From: Hormiphora californensis
Taxonomy: Eukaryota; Ctenophora; Tentaculata; Cydippida; Pleurobrachiidae
Length of the DNA stretch: 64,000 nt
Direction: 5' to 3'
Assembly (NCBI GenBank): GCA_020137815.1
Contig: CM035352.1
Span: 3,417,131 to 3,481,130, forward strand
Part shown: positions 1 through 10,093 of the stretch, in pieces
How positions within the stretch are numbered: position 1 is the stretch's first letter
Layout: each line of letters begins with the position of its first letter
Made by a program: the position numbers and the translations under genes
Notes under the pieces: model-generated
Databases searched by the model: none
Seen by the model: the letters and a program-made list of their open reading frames with translations, nothing else
Told to the model about the DNA's origin: nothing

Positions 1-61
1 TGTGTGTTAAAGTCAATCAATCAAATCTCATTATTTGTATAAAACTATGATAAATTACCCC

Positions 62-87
62 TACACACACACACACACACACACACA
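62..87. repeat. (AC)n microsatellite
   Basis: Short CA/AC dinucleotide run in the intron before the kinase exon. Confidence 0.9.
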
Positions 88-199
88 GACAAACTACATA
101 CCTCCAACTGGAGTCACTCATATTAACTTCGTTGTTGACTCTGTTCATCGTTGTATGAAAATGTATCTTTTTCTTTATCTCCCATTCCACTCATTTTAG

Positions 200-352
200 T
201 ACGAGATTCCTGAATATGTGAATCGAGAAGCAGCCGACCTGATATTCAAGATTTTGGTGGTCGATGCTAAACTCAGACCAACCCTGTCAGACATTCTTGC
301 CCCATCCGTGGATCGTGAAAAATGCCACAAGTTCGATAAAACTACCGGATAG
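200..352 (+). CDS. C-terminal exon of a serine/threonine protein kinase (partial)
   Basis: An AG acceptor at 198-199 after a pyrimidine tract opens a 50-codon exon ending in TAG (350-352). The peptide starts YEIPEYVNREAADLIFKIL and continues with DAKLRPTLSDIL. This is the end of a protein kinase C-lobe: the isoleucine-proline before helix G-H, the 'A..LI..+L' helix H and the invariant arginine of 'RPT' that pairs with the APE glutamate. The spacing resembles the Polo/CAMK-like group, but the catalytic loops lie outside the window, so the subfamily is open. Only about 20 residues follow the kinase fold, so the protein has no large C-terminal domain after this exon. Upstream is intron with a CA repeat. 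Confidence 0.7.
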   Translation, partial: YEIPEYVNREAADLIFKILVVDAKLRPTLSDILAPSVDREKCHKFDKTTG

Positions 353-643
353 TAGATGGAGTGGGGACATTTATTTATAGTAAAATGTTTGGTTTACCTA
401 GATTGTATCGGGCATGCTAAGATAGTAAATAGCAATGGGCTGAATGGTAGACTAGTACATTGTATATCTTTTTACGGAGTGACATTTTTCAAACTTTCTG
501 ACCAGCGTATACATATAATTATTATGTATGGATTGCATTGTCAAATGTCATGTGAATTGATTGCACTATAATTATTTAGTTAGGAACGCGATATTTGAAC
601 CACGAACAATTTATTTAAGTTATGAGACGAAAAATTAGAAAAA

Positions 644-649
644 AATAAA
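644..649 (+). promoter_or_regulatory. Polyadenylation signal AATAAA
   Basis: A canonical hexamer about 290 bases after the kinase stop codon, in AT-rich sequence. It is the probable 3' end of the kinase transcript; 353-643 would be its 3' UTR. Confidence 0.5.
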
Positions 650-689
650 TGAATTGAAGTCAGTTATGTATGATAAGAAATCTATTCAA

Positions 690-1061
690 TCATTCTCCCC
701 AGTTTGGTTTACATCTCCAATAGTTCTCAAATAATATTGAAGTAATATTTTCTCCGTTGACAGTTAGGTCAAACCAATTGAATTTGAAACGATGAACATT
801 AGAAATTGAACGTATCTGATAACTCATCAATCCTCCTTCAATCAGTTGCACCTTACTTCCATTTTGATATAAGTAGGAAAATGTTCTGTTTTCTCCATTG
901 AGAGTCATGTAATGATCACACACGTTTGTGTTGAACACAAGTGAGAAATTCAAAGCTGCAACGAAGGATAGAGAAATCATCTTGAAATGAAATTCTTCCC
1001 TCCTTTTTGGTGAGGAAGTATCCAATTTGCATGTTTGGAACACCGTTTTAATAATGTACAA
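690..1061 (-). CDS. Hypothetical small protein, unrecognised
   Basis: A 123-codon open frame. An internal Met (about residue 28) begins a hydrophobic stretch MISLSFVAALNFSLVF that could be a weak signal peptide. It is followed by several N-glycosylation sequons (NRT, NGS, NIT) and few cysteines. No family is recognised. The frame is isolated between the kinase 3' UTR and the receptor gene and could be chance or part of the receptor 3' UTR. Confidence 0.2.
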   Translation of the reverse strand: MYIIKTVFQTCKLDTSSPKRREEFHFKMISLSFVAALNFSLVFNTNVCDHYMTLNGENRTFSYLYQNGSKVQLIEGGLMSYQIRSISNVHRFKFNWFDLTVNGENITSILFENYWRCKPNWGE

Positions 1062-1893
1062 ACTGAACAGGGTAGTTTTACATTAGATTTCTTAGAATAA
1101 TACGAAAGCAGAGCGTAGCTAAACATTATTGAGAAGAATTTGTTTCAATTTGATTTAATATTTACAGGTACTTTTAAATAACTCGACAGTCAACCGGAGT
1201 TAGGTGCGGTTCACCATGGTGTAAGCATAGCTTGTTAGTCTAGACATGTTCTCTTCATAGGTGCAGTGAACGGTGTGTAAACATGACACATCTCTCTTCA
1301 TTTTAGGTTGGGTAGTATAGTGGGTGTTGTGTGTAATCATAACACTAACTTACACTCACCATATATGTAGCGGGATTATGACACTAACATATTAATTGAC
1401 AAGGTAATGTTACAAGTAACAAATATGTTACATGTTGTGTGTATGTGCAAGTCACGTAACTAGCCAGTTCCGTAACGAATGTAACAGTCACGTGATATTT
1501 GTAAACAGTCACGTGATAAATGTAACAGTCACGTGACATTTAGTTGCATGGCTGTTACATTAGGCTCGGTTTTCACCGAAACTCCACTACTTACCTGAGA
1601 TGCAAAGTTCAAATTCCGGGGTAAACAAGTAAAGGGGAGTTAACCAAAAATGCGTTGAATTTGACAATTTCACTTTCATTAACTCGGAACAGCTTTGTCC
1701 CATGGGTGAAACATGCCACAGCCCCATTATAAGCCACTTTGTTTTGCTGACTAGAATGAACTGTTTTTCACAGGCCAGGGGTGTTAGCTATACTTGAACT
1801 GTTTATCTGTACGGTCGAACGGCTCAATTAGTTGCAGGGTTAAAATATGTCTAAACAATCAGCTTGAAAAAATATAGTCTGGTGTTGAAGTCT
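1062..1893. other. Intergenic stretch without recognised genes
   Basis: AT-rich sequence with a cluster of CACGTGA motifs (see 1479-1540). No exon-like open frame was found. It should include the 3' UTR of the receptor gene. Confidence 0.5.
1479..1540. repeat. Three tandem CACGTGA (E-box) units
   Basis: The unit TGTAACAGTCACGTGA is repeated three times at about 20-bp spacing, with a related GTCACGTAAC just before at 1451. Each copy centres on the palindromic E-box CACGTG. This could be a bHLH-type binding cluster or simply a short tandem duplication. Confidence 0.6.
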
Positions 1894-4800
1894 CTACCGA
1901 TTATCGACTACCACCTCCGGAACCATGCCAATAACTCGCATTTCTATCTCAACTGGTGCTACAATGGGGTTCCTGAGCATCTTTACTAGAGTAATCACCC
2001 GGCTGAATCCCCGGGAGACTATGTCATAACATTCACTGTAAAGCAAGGGGTTCATGACGGAGTTGATGGGTAGGATGATGATGGAAAAGATTGGGTAGTA
2101 GGGTGACATGTCGACCACCTGGGCGGTGTGGAGGGCACAGAAAATTAGGAAGGGAACCCATGTGGTGGTGTCGGTCAGAACAATCATTGTCACCTTCCGC
2201 TGGAGCACCTTGCTGTACTGGCTGGAAGATGGCATGCTATTTTGGGTGACAAGGAAGGCAATGACACCGTGACAGACAATGACGACTGTGAAACATGCCA
2301 TTAGAAGTCCCAAGGTCAACCAGACAAACAGAAATTGTGGATCATCTGGAGTTAGAAAGTACTTGAACTGGCAGACTGGGTGGTTTGCATAGAAAGGAAC
2401 TCTGCTTCCAACCACCCCATCAATATCACTGGAAAACATTTCTCTGACAACTTTCCTTATGGATTCCCAGGACAACTCAATCCCATCACGTTTGTGCGTC
2501 CTACCAAAGTATCCAAGTATCACCTCCAGGTGCTTTTTCTTTGACACTGATCCCAGGAAGAGGCCAACTCCCTTGCCATACGATAGCCCGTTCACAAACA
2601 TGTCCTCAAAAATAGCCAGTAGAGGGATTATACTTAGGACGACCGAAAACATCACAAGCCCACTCATGAACACCATCATTTTGACTCGTAACCTTTTCGA
2701 CGTTTCGTTACTGACCCGCATGTTAATGGATCTGAAAACACCCTTCAACCTAACGACGCTGAGAGTAGCCATGGCCAGAGAGGATAGAACTGAGCCTGTG
2801 GTAGTCACCAGACCAAGTACCTTGCAAGGGAGGCTGGTTGCCCATACTTGTCTGCTAGCACAGAACTCATCCCCTTTGTAGAGGCTGTAGGTTATAATTG
2901 TCAGCAAATACCCACATATCAACATATCTCCCACGGCGATCAGTAGGACAATACAACTCTGCATGAACTTGCCCTCTTTAATTTCTGGGTCACGTATTGT
3001 GTTGCTACCTTTTTTGAAAGTGTAAATATTTAAAACCAGGCCTAGGGCTCCCATTATTCCACCTACAACAAGTAAACCCGTGTTGGGAATTAGTTTCAAT
3101 GAACACTCTCCGTTACATTCGTCTGAAATGTCGTGACAGTCAATTTTACCATCGCATTTTTGTACGAGACCAAGGTACTTTCGTCCATCTTTACATCTAA
3201 AGTTGTTTGAACAATTCCTTTCGTCAGATCCATCTCCACAATTGTCCCTGAGGTTGCAAACATGCTCAAAGGGAACACACAACTCGTTTCCACAGAGGAA
3301 GAAATCGTTGTGAAATCGTCCATGATCCTGTACAGCAAATGTGAGAGATCCAGTGGAGTCGAGAGCATATACTTTCCTCTGGATGTTGGGGCATTTCATG
3401 TGACTCAATACTGCATCCACAATTGGACATGGTAGCGTCATCGCAAAGTCCTAGGCAACTCATTAAGACAAATGCATCGCCAAAGAGACTTCTACAGCTT
3501 CGATTTGTCATACTGAGAACTCCTGTAGAATTTGTTTCGCCATAAAATTTTCTTTCGGACAGCTGGATGGTAAGACAGCCATAGCCAACCATTTCACGGT
3601 AGCCTTCTAGCCCGGGAAGACAAAGCGGCTCGAAGATTTGGGAATGGATCCTTAGAAGGGTATTGGAAGTTTTCAATACTTCCATGGACTTCTCACATGT
3701 ACTTCTTTCCTTCTCACAGCTATCCATTGATGCATCGCACACCTTTTCCAGCTCTTCAAAGGTCCCAAGTCCTCTACAGATAAATACTTCAAGACACTCT
3801 GATTCTGAGTACCTGAAAGTGGATCCCTCGCCACAACTGCTCCAACCATCTGCCTCGTCCTCTCCATTAGCGCAATCCATGACGCCGTCCCTAACCCATG
3901 TAAAAGGGATCCGGGCATTTGACCCACCGAAGGGTCTTTTGCATGATTTCTTGGATAAGTTGTCGCACAAAGGAATCGTTTCGTCGAGACTCAGAGGACA
4001 GTTTGTGGTGTGATCACACAGCTTGTGTCGATGTACCCTGCAAAACGGGCTGACCTGAACACATTTCAGATCTATACCGTCATCGCAAACACCGGGCATT
4101 CCAGGGAGACATGTCATAAGGGTAGATACGGTACTGTGGTAACCTCTAATCAAACACTCCCCCGCAACTCTGGTAGGATCGCTGCAGTTGGTCTGATCAT
4201 AGCCGTTCTTGCAATACGGCTGGCCTGTGAAGCCAAATAGTGGGTTAGCGAACTCGAATGGAAAACACCGACTTCCATTGAACAGAGGGTAATGGTAGAT
4301 TTTAGTCCCGAATATAGAGTCTTCTTTAGAGTCTTCTTCTTCTCTTCCTCTTCCTCTTCTGGAGATTTCTCACACCAATCGGACGACTCCACAATTTCAA
4401 TCCACTCTGGATCACCATGGTAGTCACTATCTACGAAGTTGTTCAGATTCATTTTAGATCCTTGCCAGGGCAGAATAAGAAACGAAAAGAAATAGTCCCC
4501 AGTATCAGTGGGGAATATGTCCACCCCATATTGTAGTCCTCCGCAAACAACCTCATCATAGCACCAATTGTTTGTTACTCCCTGTCCCTCTATGTCCCAG
4601 GTATTGTCACAAACCCCGTTACATGTTGAGTTCGGTATAACATTGACAGTCAATCCATACACCTCTATGGGTTCTACCTCGGAGCGTTTCCCCTGACAGG
4701 GAGAATCCTGGACGACTGCCAAATGATCCTCGCTCTGCAAGCTGCACAGGTAGCCACAATATGGCGCCAGCGGTAGTATATCGGTGGTGAATTGCCGTGT

Positions 4801-5061
4801 GTAGCCAAGAGGTCGGAGAATGCCGCATGCTTGATACCATCCAAGTTCGCCAGGGCATACTCCATCCACAGCCCAGTTTAGCCGCCGGTTAGAGTAGGAT
4901 CTGAACATACTGTATTTCTGATCTGACGCCATGCACTGGAAGGTCTCCGTGGCTTCGCAGTAACGCTTTAGGTAACCCTCAACTACCATAACAGGACACT
5001 GCTCTTCAGAATCTGCAACCACAAGAAGCAGGAGAACTAAATAAGCCATGCTGTAAATCAA
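1894..5061 (-). CDS. LDLa-containing 7TM receptor (relaxin/LGR/GRL101-like), two frameshifts
   Basis: One intronless coding region in three overlapping frames: 5061 to about 4340, about 4340 to 3440, and 3441 to 1894. The N-terminus is a signal peptide (SMAYLVLLLLVVAD). A cysteine-rich ectodomain follows. Two LDL-receptor class A repeats precede the membrane part, one with the calcium-box run CGDGSDERNC and one with CDGKIDC..SDEC. The last frame carries seven membrane helices. Helix 2 has VGDMLICGYL, helix 6 has TDTTTWVPFLIF and helix 7 has LPINSVMNPLLYS. These match the LGR/RXFP (glycoprotein-hormone and relaxin receptor) branch of rhodopsin-type receptors. The DRY motif is replaced by SVVR. 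No leucine-rich repeats are seen. Frame 1 to 2 shifts inside a GA-rich run near 4335-4372; frame 2 to 3 shifts near 3430. Homologous reading continues across both, so sequencing indels or a recent pseudogene are the likely explanations. The ligand is unknown. Confidence 0.8.
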
Positions 5062-5654
5062 GGTTAGGGTTTAATATTTAGATAATGGCAGACTAATCAA
5101 GCCATGATCTCTTGTTTTGTTCAACCCGAGCAAGTCAAATCAGCTCAAGCTTTGTATCTCAAAGTTCCGTCTTATTTGCATTATTTATAGTGAGATGTGC
5201 GTATTTGACCAATCACGTGGCACATGCTTTATTGAAATGCGTGAAAAGCTGTTGGTTCACAACACGGCCGTTGGACGCCAGATCAAAAATACAAAAGAAC
5301 CACCCAAGCGGTACAATACAAACTTAAGATTAATTAAGATTAATTGATTAATTAATTAATATTAATTGATTAAGATACAGTGAGTTGGGATCCCCAAATG
5401 GAGCCGGATAAAGATTCACCTAGCTCCATTCAGGGGAAACCAACCAATGGTGATTGGTGTTGATAGTAACTGAATTTCACGAATTCATAAAGGACCACCA
5501 CTCATAAAGGACCACCACTCATAAAGGACCACCACTCTTCTCACCACTCTTCTCACCAATCGGGAGTCAGGAAAGAGCATTTTTATAACAAAGATTACAT
5601 CCACTAAGAAGCACTCTAATTCGTATGGTTCCCTTTCTTTTCAGTTTTTTTATT
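5062..5654. other. Receptor upstream region and AT-rich DNA
   Basis: Region 5' of the receptor gene. It contains an AT-rich TTAATTAA-type run at about 5330-5375 and a short tandem repeat at 5485-5537. No gene is seen. Confidence 0.4.
5485..5537. repeat. 17-bp tandem repeat, three copies
   Basis: The unit CATAAAGGACCACCACT is repeated three times head to tail, then degrades into CTTCTCACCACT. Confidence 0.85.
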
Positions 5655-5754
5655 NNNNNNNNNNNNNNNNNNNNNNNNNNNNNNNNNNNNNNNNNNNNNN
5701 NNNNNNNNNNNNNNNNNNNNNNNNNNNNNNNNNNNNNNNNNNNNNNNNNNNNNN
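5655..5754. other. Assembly gap (100 N)
   Basis: Exactly 100 N, the usual placeholder for a gap of unknown size. The base after the gap begins the 239-bp inverted repeat, so the break probably reflects assembly difficulty there. Confidence 1.
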
Positions 5755-5993
5755 AAAAAGGGGAGAGCGATAGAATTTCCGGGATGTGTACAATACTGTC
5801 AATTATAGTTTTAATGTCAGTTAGGTAACAATTATATCTGCAGAGTAAGTGAAACTGCTAAATGGCATTTAAAGCATATTTAAAGCATATTTAATGTATT
5901 TTAATGCCCGTTTTGAAAATCATGTATCTCTTCAGCTTCCATCCCCCTCGCTTGACCCTCTCTCACCACGCTCCGAGATGTTGTAATAGAACA
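5755..5993 (+). repeat. Left arm of a 239-bp inverted repeat
   Basis: The reverse complement of 8455-8693 matches essentially base for base, from GGGGAGAGCGATAGAATTTC to TTGTAATAGAAC, and then diverges. It abuts the N gap. It is either a mobile element present in two opposite copies or an inverted haplotype or assembly duplication. Confidence 0.9.
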
Positions 5994-6080
5994 TTTAACA
6001 ACCCCTGTAATCCTCCATAGTATGGCAAATGGTTCAAACACTAACTGAGTCGATTGTGTTCTTTTTCCAGAAAATCGGCC

Positions 6081-6199
6081 AACTTCGGGTAAAGAACAGT
6101 TCTGTAAAATATTAGGCCTTGTAATAGGAAGTTAGTTCATAACTTCGGGTAAAGATCAACTGTAAAATAGGCCTTGTATAATAGGAAGTTAGCTCATTA
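6081..6199. repeat. Imperfect tandem duplication, ~60 bp unit
   Basis: AACTTCGGGTAAAGA...TAGGAAGTTAG occurs at 6081 and again at 6141 with small indels. It lies in presumed intron sequence. Confidence 0.75.
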
Positions 6200-6702
6200 C
6201 TAAATCTCATTATTATTCCACATTCAGCAAATTAAATTAACACGTTTTTACTGTTCATCTATCTGCATGGGATAATCAAAAGGACTAAAAGATTACTGAA
6301 TGCACCCGGAATAGATCAAGAAAATCTCTGTGTAGTTCTCGAAGATTGGACCAAAATCAACAATCGCAATTATGATTGCGTGATAAATAATACATAACAA
6401 ATTATTCCTTACTTTTTCTCTCTCAGTTTCTCTCATTTTCTCACAACAATTAGTCCAGACGTCAGACCTCATCTATAATAAATCCTCCGCTCTATGAATG
6501 GTATATGCAATGTTTATGATATTAAATGTTGTATGGTATATATTGCTGTAAAAGTTTACAAATAATAGTGTAAGTAACAGAGGCAAATATAGACATCGAG
6601 AGCACCATCCGACTCTCCCCAAGTAACTGTCACTGAGTGTACAGAATCTAACTGATATAGCATTGCACAACTCGCCCAGCTCTCTATCCTTCAAACTCTA
6701 TC

Positions 6703-6708
6703 CGTCTC

Positions 6709-6802
<94 letters not shown>

Positions 6803-6803
6803 A
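6703..6803. repeat. (CT)n microsatellite
   Basis: Nearly uninterrupted CT dinucleotides for about 100 bp. Confidence 0.95.
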
Positions 6804-6904
6804 CTAATCGTGTGTGTATGATGGCCTCCTAGATAATGGTCATGCCATTACAGACACGACACATGCAGGATAACGTTCATGATAGTGACAGAGAGAGTCT
6901 CCCT

Positions 6905-6937
6905 TTTTCTCTATCTCTCTATCTCTCTCTCTCTGTA

Positions 6938-6982
<45 letters not shown>

Positions 6983-7014
6983 TTCTTCTCTCCTACTCTC
7001 TCTCTCTCTCTTCT

Positions 7015-7086
<72 letters not shown>
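6905..7086. repeat. Interrupted (CT)n microsatellite
   Basis: CT tract with scattered TCTTCT and TAT interruptions. Long open frames over it (poly Ser-Leu, Arg-Glu) are artefacts. Confidence 0.95.
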
Positions 7087-7087
<1 letters not shown>

Positions 7088-7691
7088 ATATCTCATGATC
7101 ACCCTTTATACAGGCCGATAACTACAACATTACACTGTCTACATTTCCTAGCTTGTACTGCAATAATGTTTTTCAAACAACTGAGAGGGAGTCTGAACAA
7201 GTCAAACATTTCCTAGTGCTTTCTAGACAGCGAGAACAAATAGGGCTCTTACTGCAGGAGGAAAACCGTGTTGGACAGAGACCTATAGTTGTGCACAGAG
7301 TTCTTTAGTATATGTGGAATGATTTAAGTGGAGGTCATTAAGATGGACTCTAGAGCTAGACATCTAGGTGTACTCTCTCTTTTTCAAATTTCCTTTAAAA
7401 CGATTATCTCTCTGTCTGTCTCTCTCTGTGTCTGTCTCTCATCTCCCTCTAACTATCTACATTATCTATCCATCACACTCCTTACTCTCTCCACACGTTA
7501 GTACTCTCTCTCTCAAACAAAAATTTGAAGTTAAACTGTAAACGATGGGCATGTGGTCTTGAATTTATACATCACAAATCGCATCACCCACGCCCTTATG
7601 TTTATCTAATTATCTACTAGTTGTGAATATACTCTACTTTCAGCTCAATAATCCCTTTTTATTTTCTCTACTCAGCTCATCCCTTTTTCAG

Positions 7692-8094
7692 AGTTTGGAT
7701 AAGCATGAGTTAAACTACGTGTGTAACACAGTAGTCCTAAACCAGTGGAGAGACAAAGGTTTCACAGCATCAGACACCTCATACCCCCTCAACCTATCTG
7801 AAGCAGAGAAGACTGGTTTCAATAGAAGGTACAGTGTCGGCAACAAACTCTCTATCTCTGAAGATGAAGATGAAGAAGGAGAGGATCTCCAGCATCGTTC
7901 CTTCACTGCCTCAACTATCGCCTCGACTGCGGTGCCCAGTATCCAGCGAGGACCACTACCCTCTACTGGCGGAGTGCCAAGTAGCCCGCTCTCAGAATTC
8001 TCTGAAAACCCCATTATCAGACAGGGCTCATTTCTCCTCCAGTACATGGCCCTCTTCTACCTCTGATCTCAGTCAGTTACCCGAGGAAAATAGT
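7692..8094 (+). CDS. Orphan internal exon of an unrecognised gene
   Basis: The acceptor TTTTTCAG ends at 7691 and the donor is GTAAGT at 8095. The frame from the acceptor reads SLDKHELNYVCNTVVLNQW and then a Ser/acidic region (SISEDEDEEGEDL) before a TGA at 8064-8066. After about 8010 a different frame (FSSSTWPSSTSDLSQLPEEN) stays open to the donor. This suggests a one-base indel, or that the exon ends earlier. The composition is that of an intracellular, disordered, phospho-rich tail. Earlier exons probably lie across the N gap. The last exon is likely at 8750, after CTATAACAG. Function unknown. Confidence 0.45.
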
Positions 8095-8182
8095 GTAAGT
8101 TTTGTTTTGTTCGTTTCATAAATGTATAGTTTTACCACATGGAGGCCCAGTATTTTATGTGGCCCCATAAAATACTGGGCCT

Positions 8183-8425
<243 letters not shown>

Positions 8426-8454
8426 CTCTCTCTCGTTGATCTCCTTCCATTTAC

Positions 8455-8693
8455 TGTTCTATTACAACATCTCGGAGCGTGGTGAGAGAGGGTCAAGCGA
8501 GGGGGATGGAAGCTGAAGAGATACATGATTTTCAAAACGGGCATTAAAATACATTAAATATGCTTTAAATATGCTTTAAATGCCATTTAGCAGTTTCACT
8601 TACTCTGCAGATATAATTGTTACCTAACTGACATTAAAACTATAATTGACAGTATTGTACACATCCCGGAAATTCTATCGCTCTCCCCTTTTT
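8455..8693 (-). repeat. Right arm of the 239-bp inverted repeat
   Basis: Reverse-complement copy of 5755-5993. It lies fully inside the last intron of the orphan gene. No internal coding frame. TIRs and target duplications cannot be defined because one copy touches the gap. Confidence 0.9.
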
Positions 8694-8749
8694 GCCTCCT
8701 CTGTCTAACTCACCCCATTCTCTCCTCCTCCTTCTTCCCTCTATAACAG

Positions 8750-8860
8750 TACCGCCCATTATCACCTTGCCGCTGTTATTGTTGTTGTGTATGGTTACAC
8801 CTTACTATAATGTACTGCACATATTTGGTCCCTTCTACAGCAATAAAGCTTTCTTACACT
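8750..8860 (+). CDS. Probable terminal exon and 3' end of the orphan gene
   Basis: Acceptor CTATAACAG ends at 8749, with AATAAA at 8842-8847 as a likely polyadenylation signal. In the phase left by the 8095 donor the peptide would be Cys-rich (CRCYCCCVWLHL). The exact stop depends on the uncertain frame of the previous exon. Confidence 0.3.
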
Positions 8861-9735
8861 TCGACCTAGTCATTTGTACCTATACCTCACGCGTCTTTTT
8901 AGTATATATATAGTTTTTAGTATATATCCTACAGTTCGGTACTGCAACTGGAATAACCCAGTAACTTGCTTTGAACTATTAGTGATGGTAAACAATTTAA
9001 AATGGCAGCAATTTCCAAATTGATATGTATCGCGTGGTGTTCTGTCCATTTCTGTCTGTCACAAGCATGTCAAGAAATAGTACTATCGTTTTTTGGTGTT
9101 CACCAATTAGTGTCGTGCCTCTTTTTTAGCTCGTTAGAATTTACTGACGCTCACATTTATAGTTGATTGGGTAATAAAAGAGCGAGTCAGGGATTGATCA
9201 AATAGGAACTGTGCCAAAAGAGCTGACTGTCTTCTTTTTCTTCTCTGTCGTCTGTGTGATTTTTTAAGCTCGTTTCTCAAATCCCTCTGTATCTGTCTCT
9301 CTCTATCTCTCTCTGTCCCTCTCTGTCCCTCTCTATCTCTATCTTTCTTTTTTCCCTCTCTCGCTCTCTCACTGCTTCTCTCATTCTCTCTCGTCCTATC
9401 TCTCCACACCGTTTCACACATCACCCGGCTGCCCGTTCGTATTGGCACCAGACCGCGTCACTTTTCCTATATTGGTAGTTTTTTTTTGTGGGGCCAGGAT
9501 AATTTTGCTGCGAATTCCGATAATTATTAATTAAAGTTGAGTACGCTTCACTGCAATTTGACTGTTGTACTAGCCTGAGAGCTGTCTATGCCATAATTTT
9601 GAAGCCACGATTTGTAATTATAATAATTTTGTGTACTGTGCTACTTTTAACCCCCTTTTCCAAACTATAGCCTCAAACCATCCCGGACCAAGGCACAATA
9701 TTTCATCCAATTAATATTAGTATAATTAGTAATAT
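8861..9735. other. Intergenic, nothing recognised
   Basis: AT-rich DNA with a CT-rich patch at 9230-9400. Frames over the CT patch are low complexity. No exon signals worth annotating. Confidence 0.5.
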
Positions 9736-9738
9736 AAT

Positions 9739-9769
<31 letters not shown>

Positions 9770-10093
9770 TTCCGCGCTTGTATACCGCCCATACCCGACG
9801 GAAACATGTCAAAATATTGGCGATGCTCCGTCGAGTCATCAGAGCGGTATATCCTCGATTAAATATATATGACACACACGAACTCTGGTTGAAAAAGAAC
9901 AATATATTGTAAGACTAAATTAACTGGACATATAAAACTGAAGGATAAACTGGTCCCATAAACCTGTAGCTATAAATTTAAAACACACTTTACTTACTCC
10001 TGCTAGGAAAAAGGATACTAGGTAGTGAAATAATAACATGGCTAGAGAGAGGTTGACACTGATTGCCCGCAGGCCCCACAACTACAACAAACA

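Noticed and set aside
5625-5828. Frame across the N gap
   Set aside because: Contains 34 undetermined residues; not evidence of a gene.
6836-7216. Open frames of Ser/Leu or Arg/Glu over CT tracts (also 8122-8544, 25496-25994, 45478-45698, 54368-54680, 55115-55357)
   Set aside because: They are dinucleotide repeats read in open frames, with no splice or family support. Only the acidic frame at 25691-25923 is kept, because its junction phases fit the FAM120-like gene.
9134-9448. Minus-strand 104-residue frame
   Set aside because: Lies over CT/GA-rich DNA, Arg/Glu-rich by composition, no domain.
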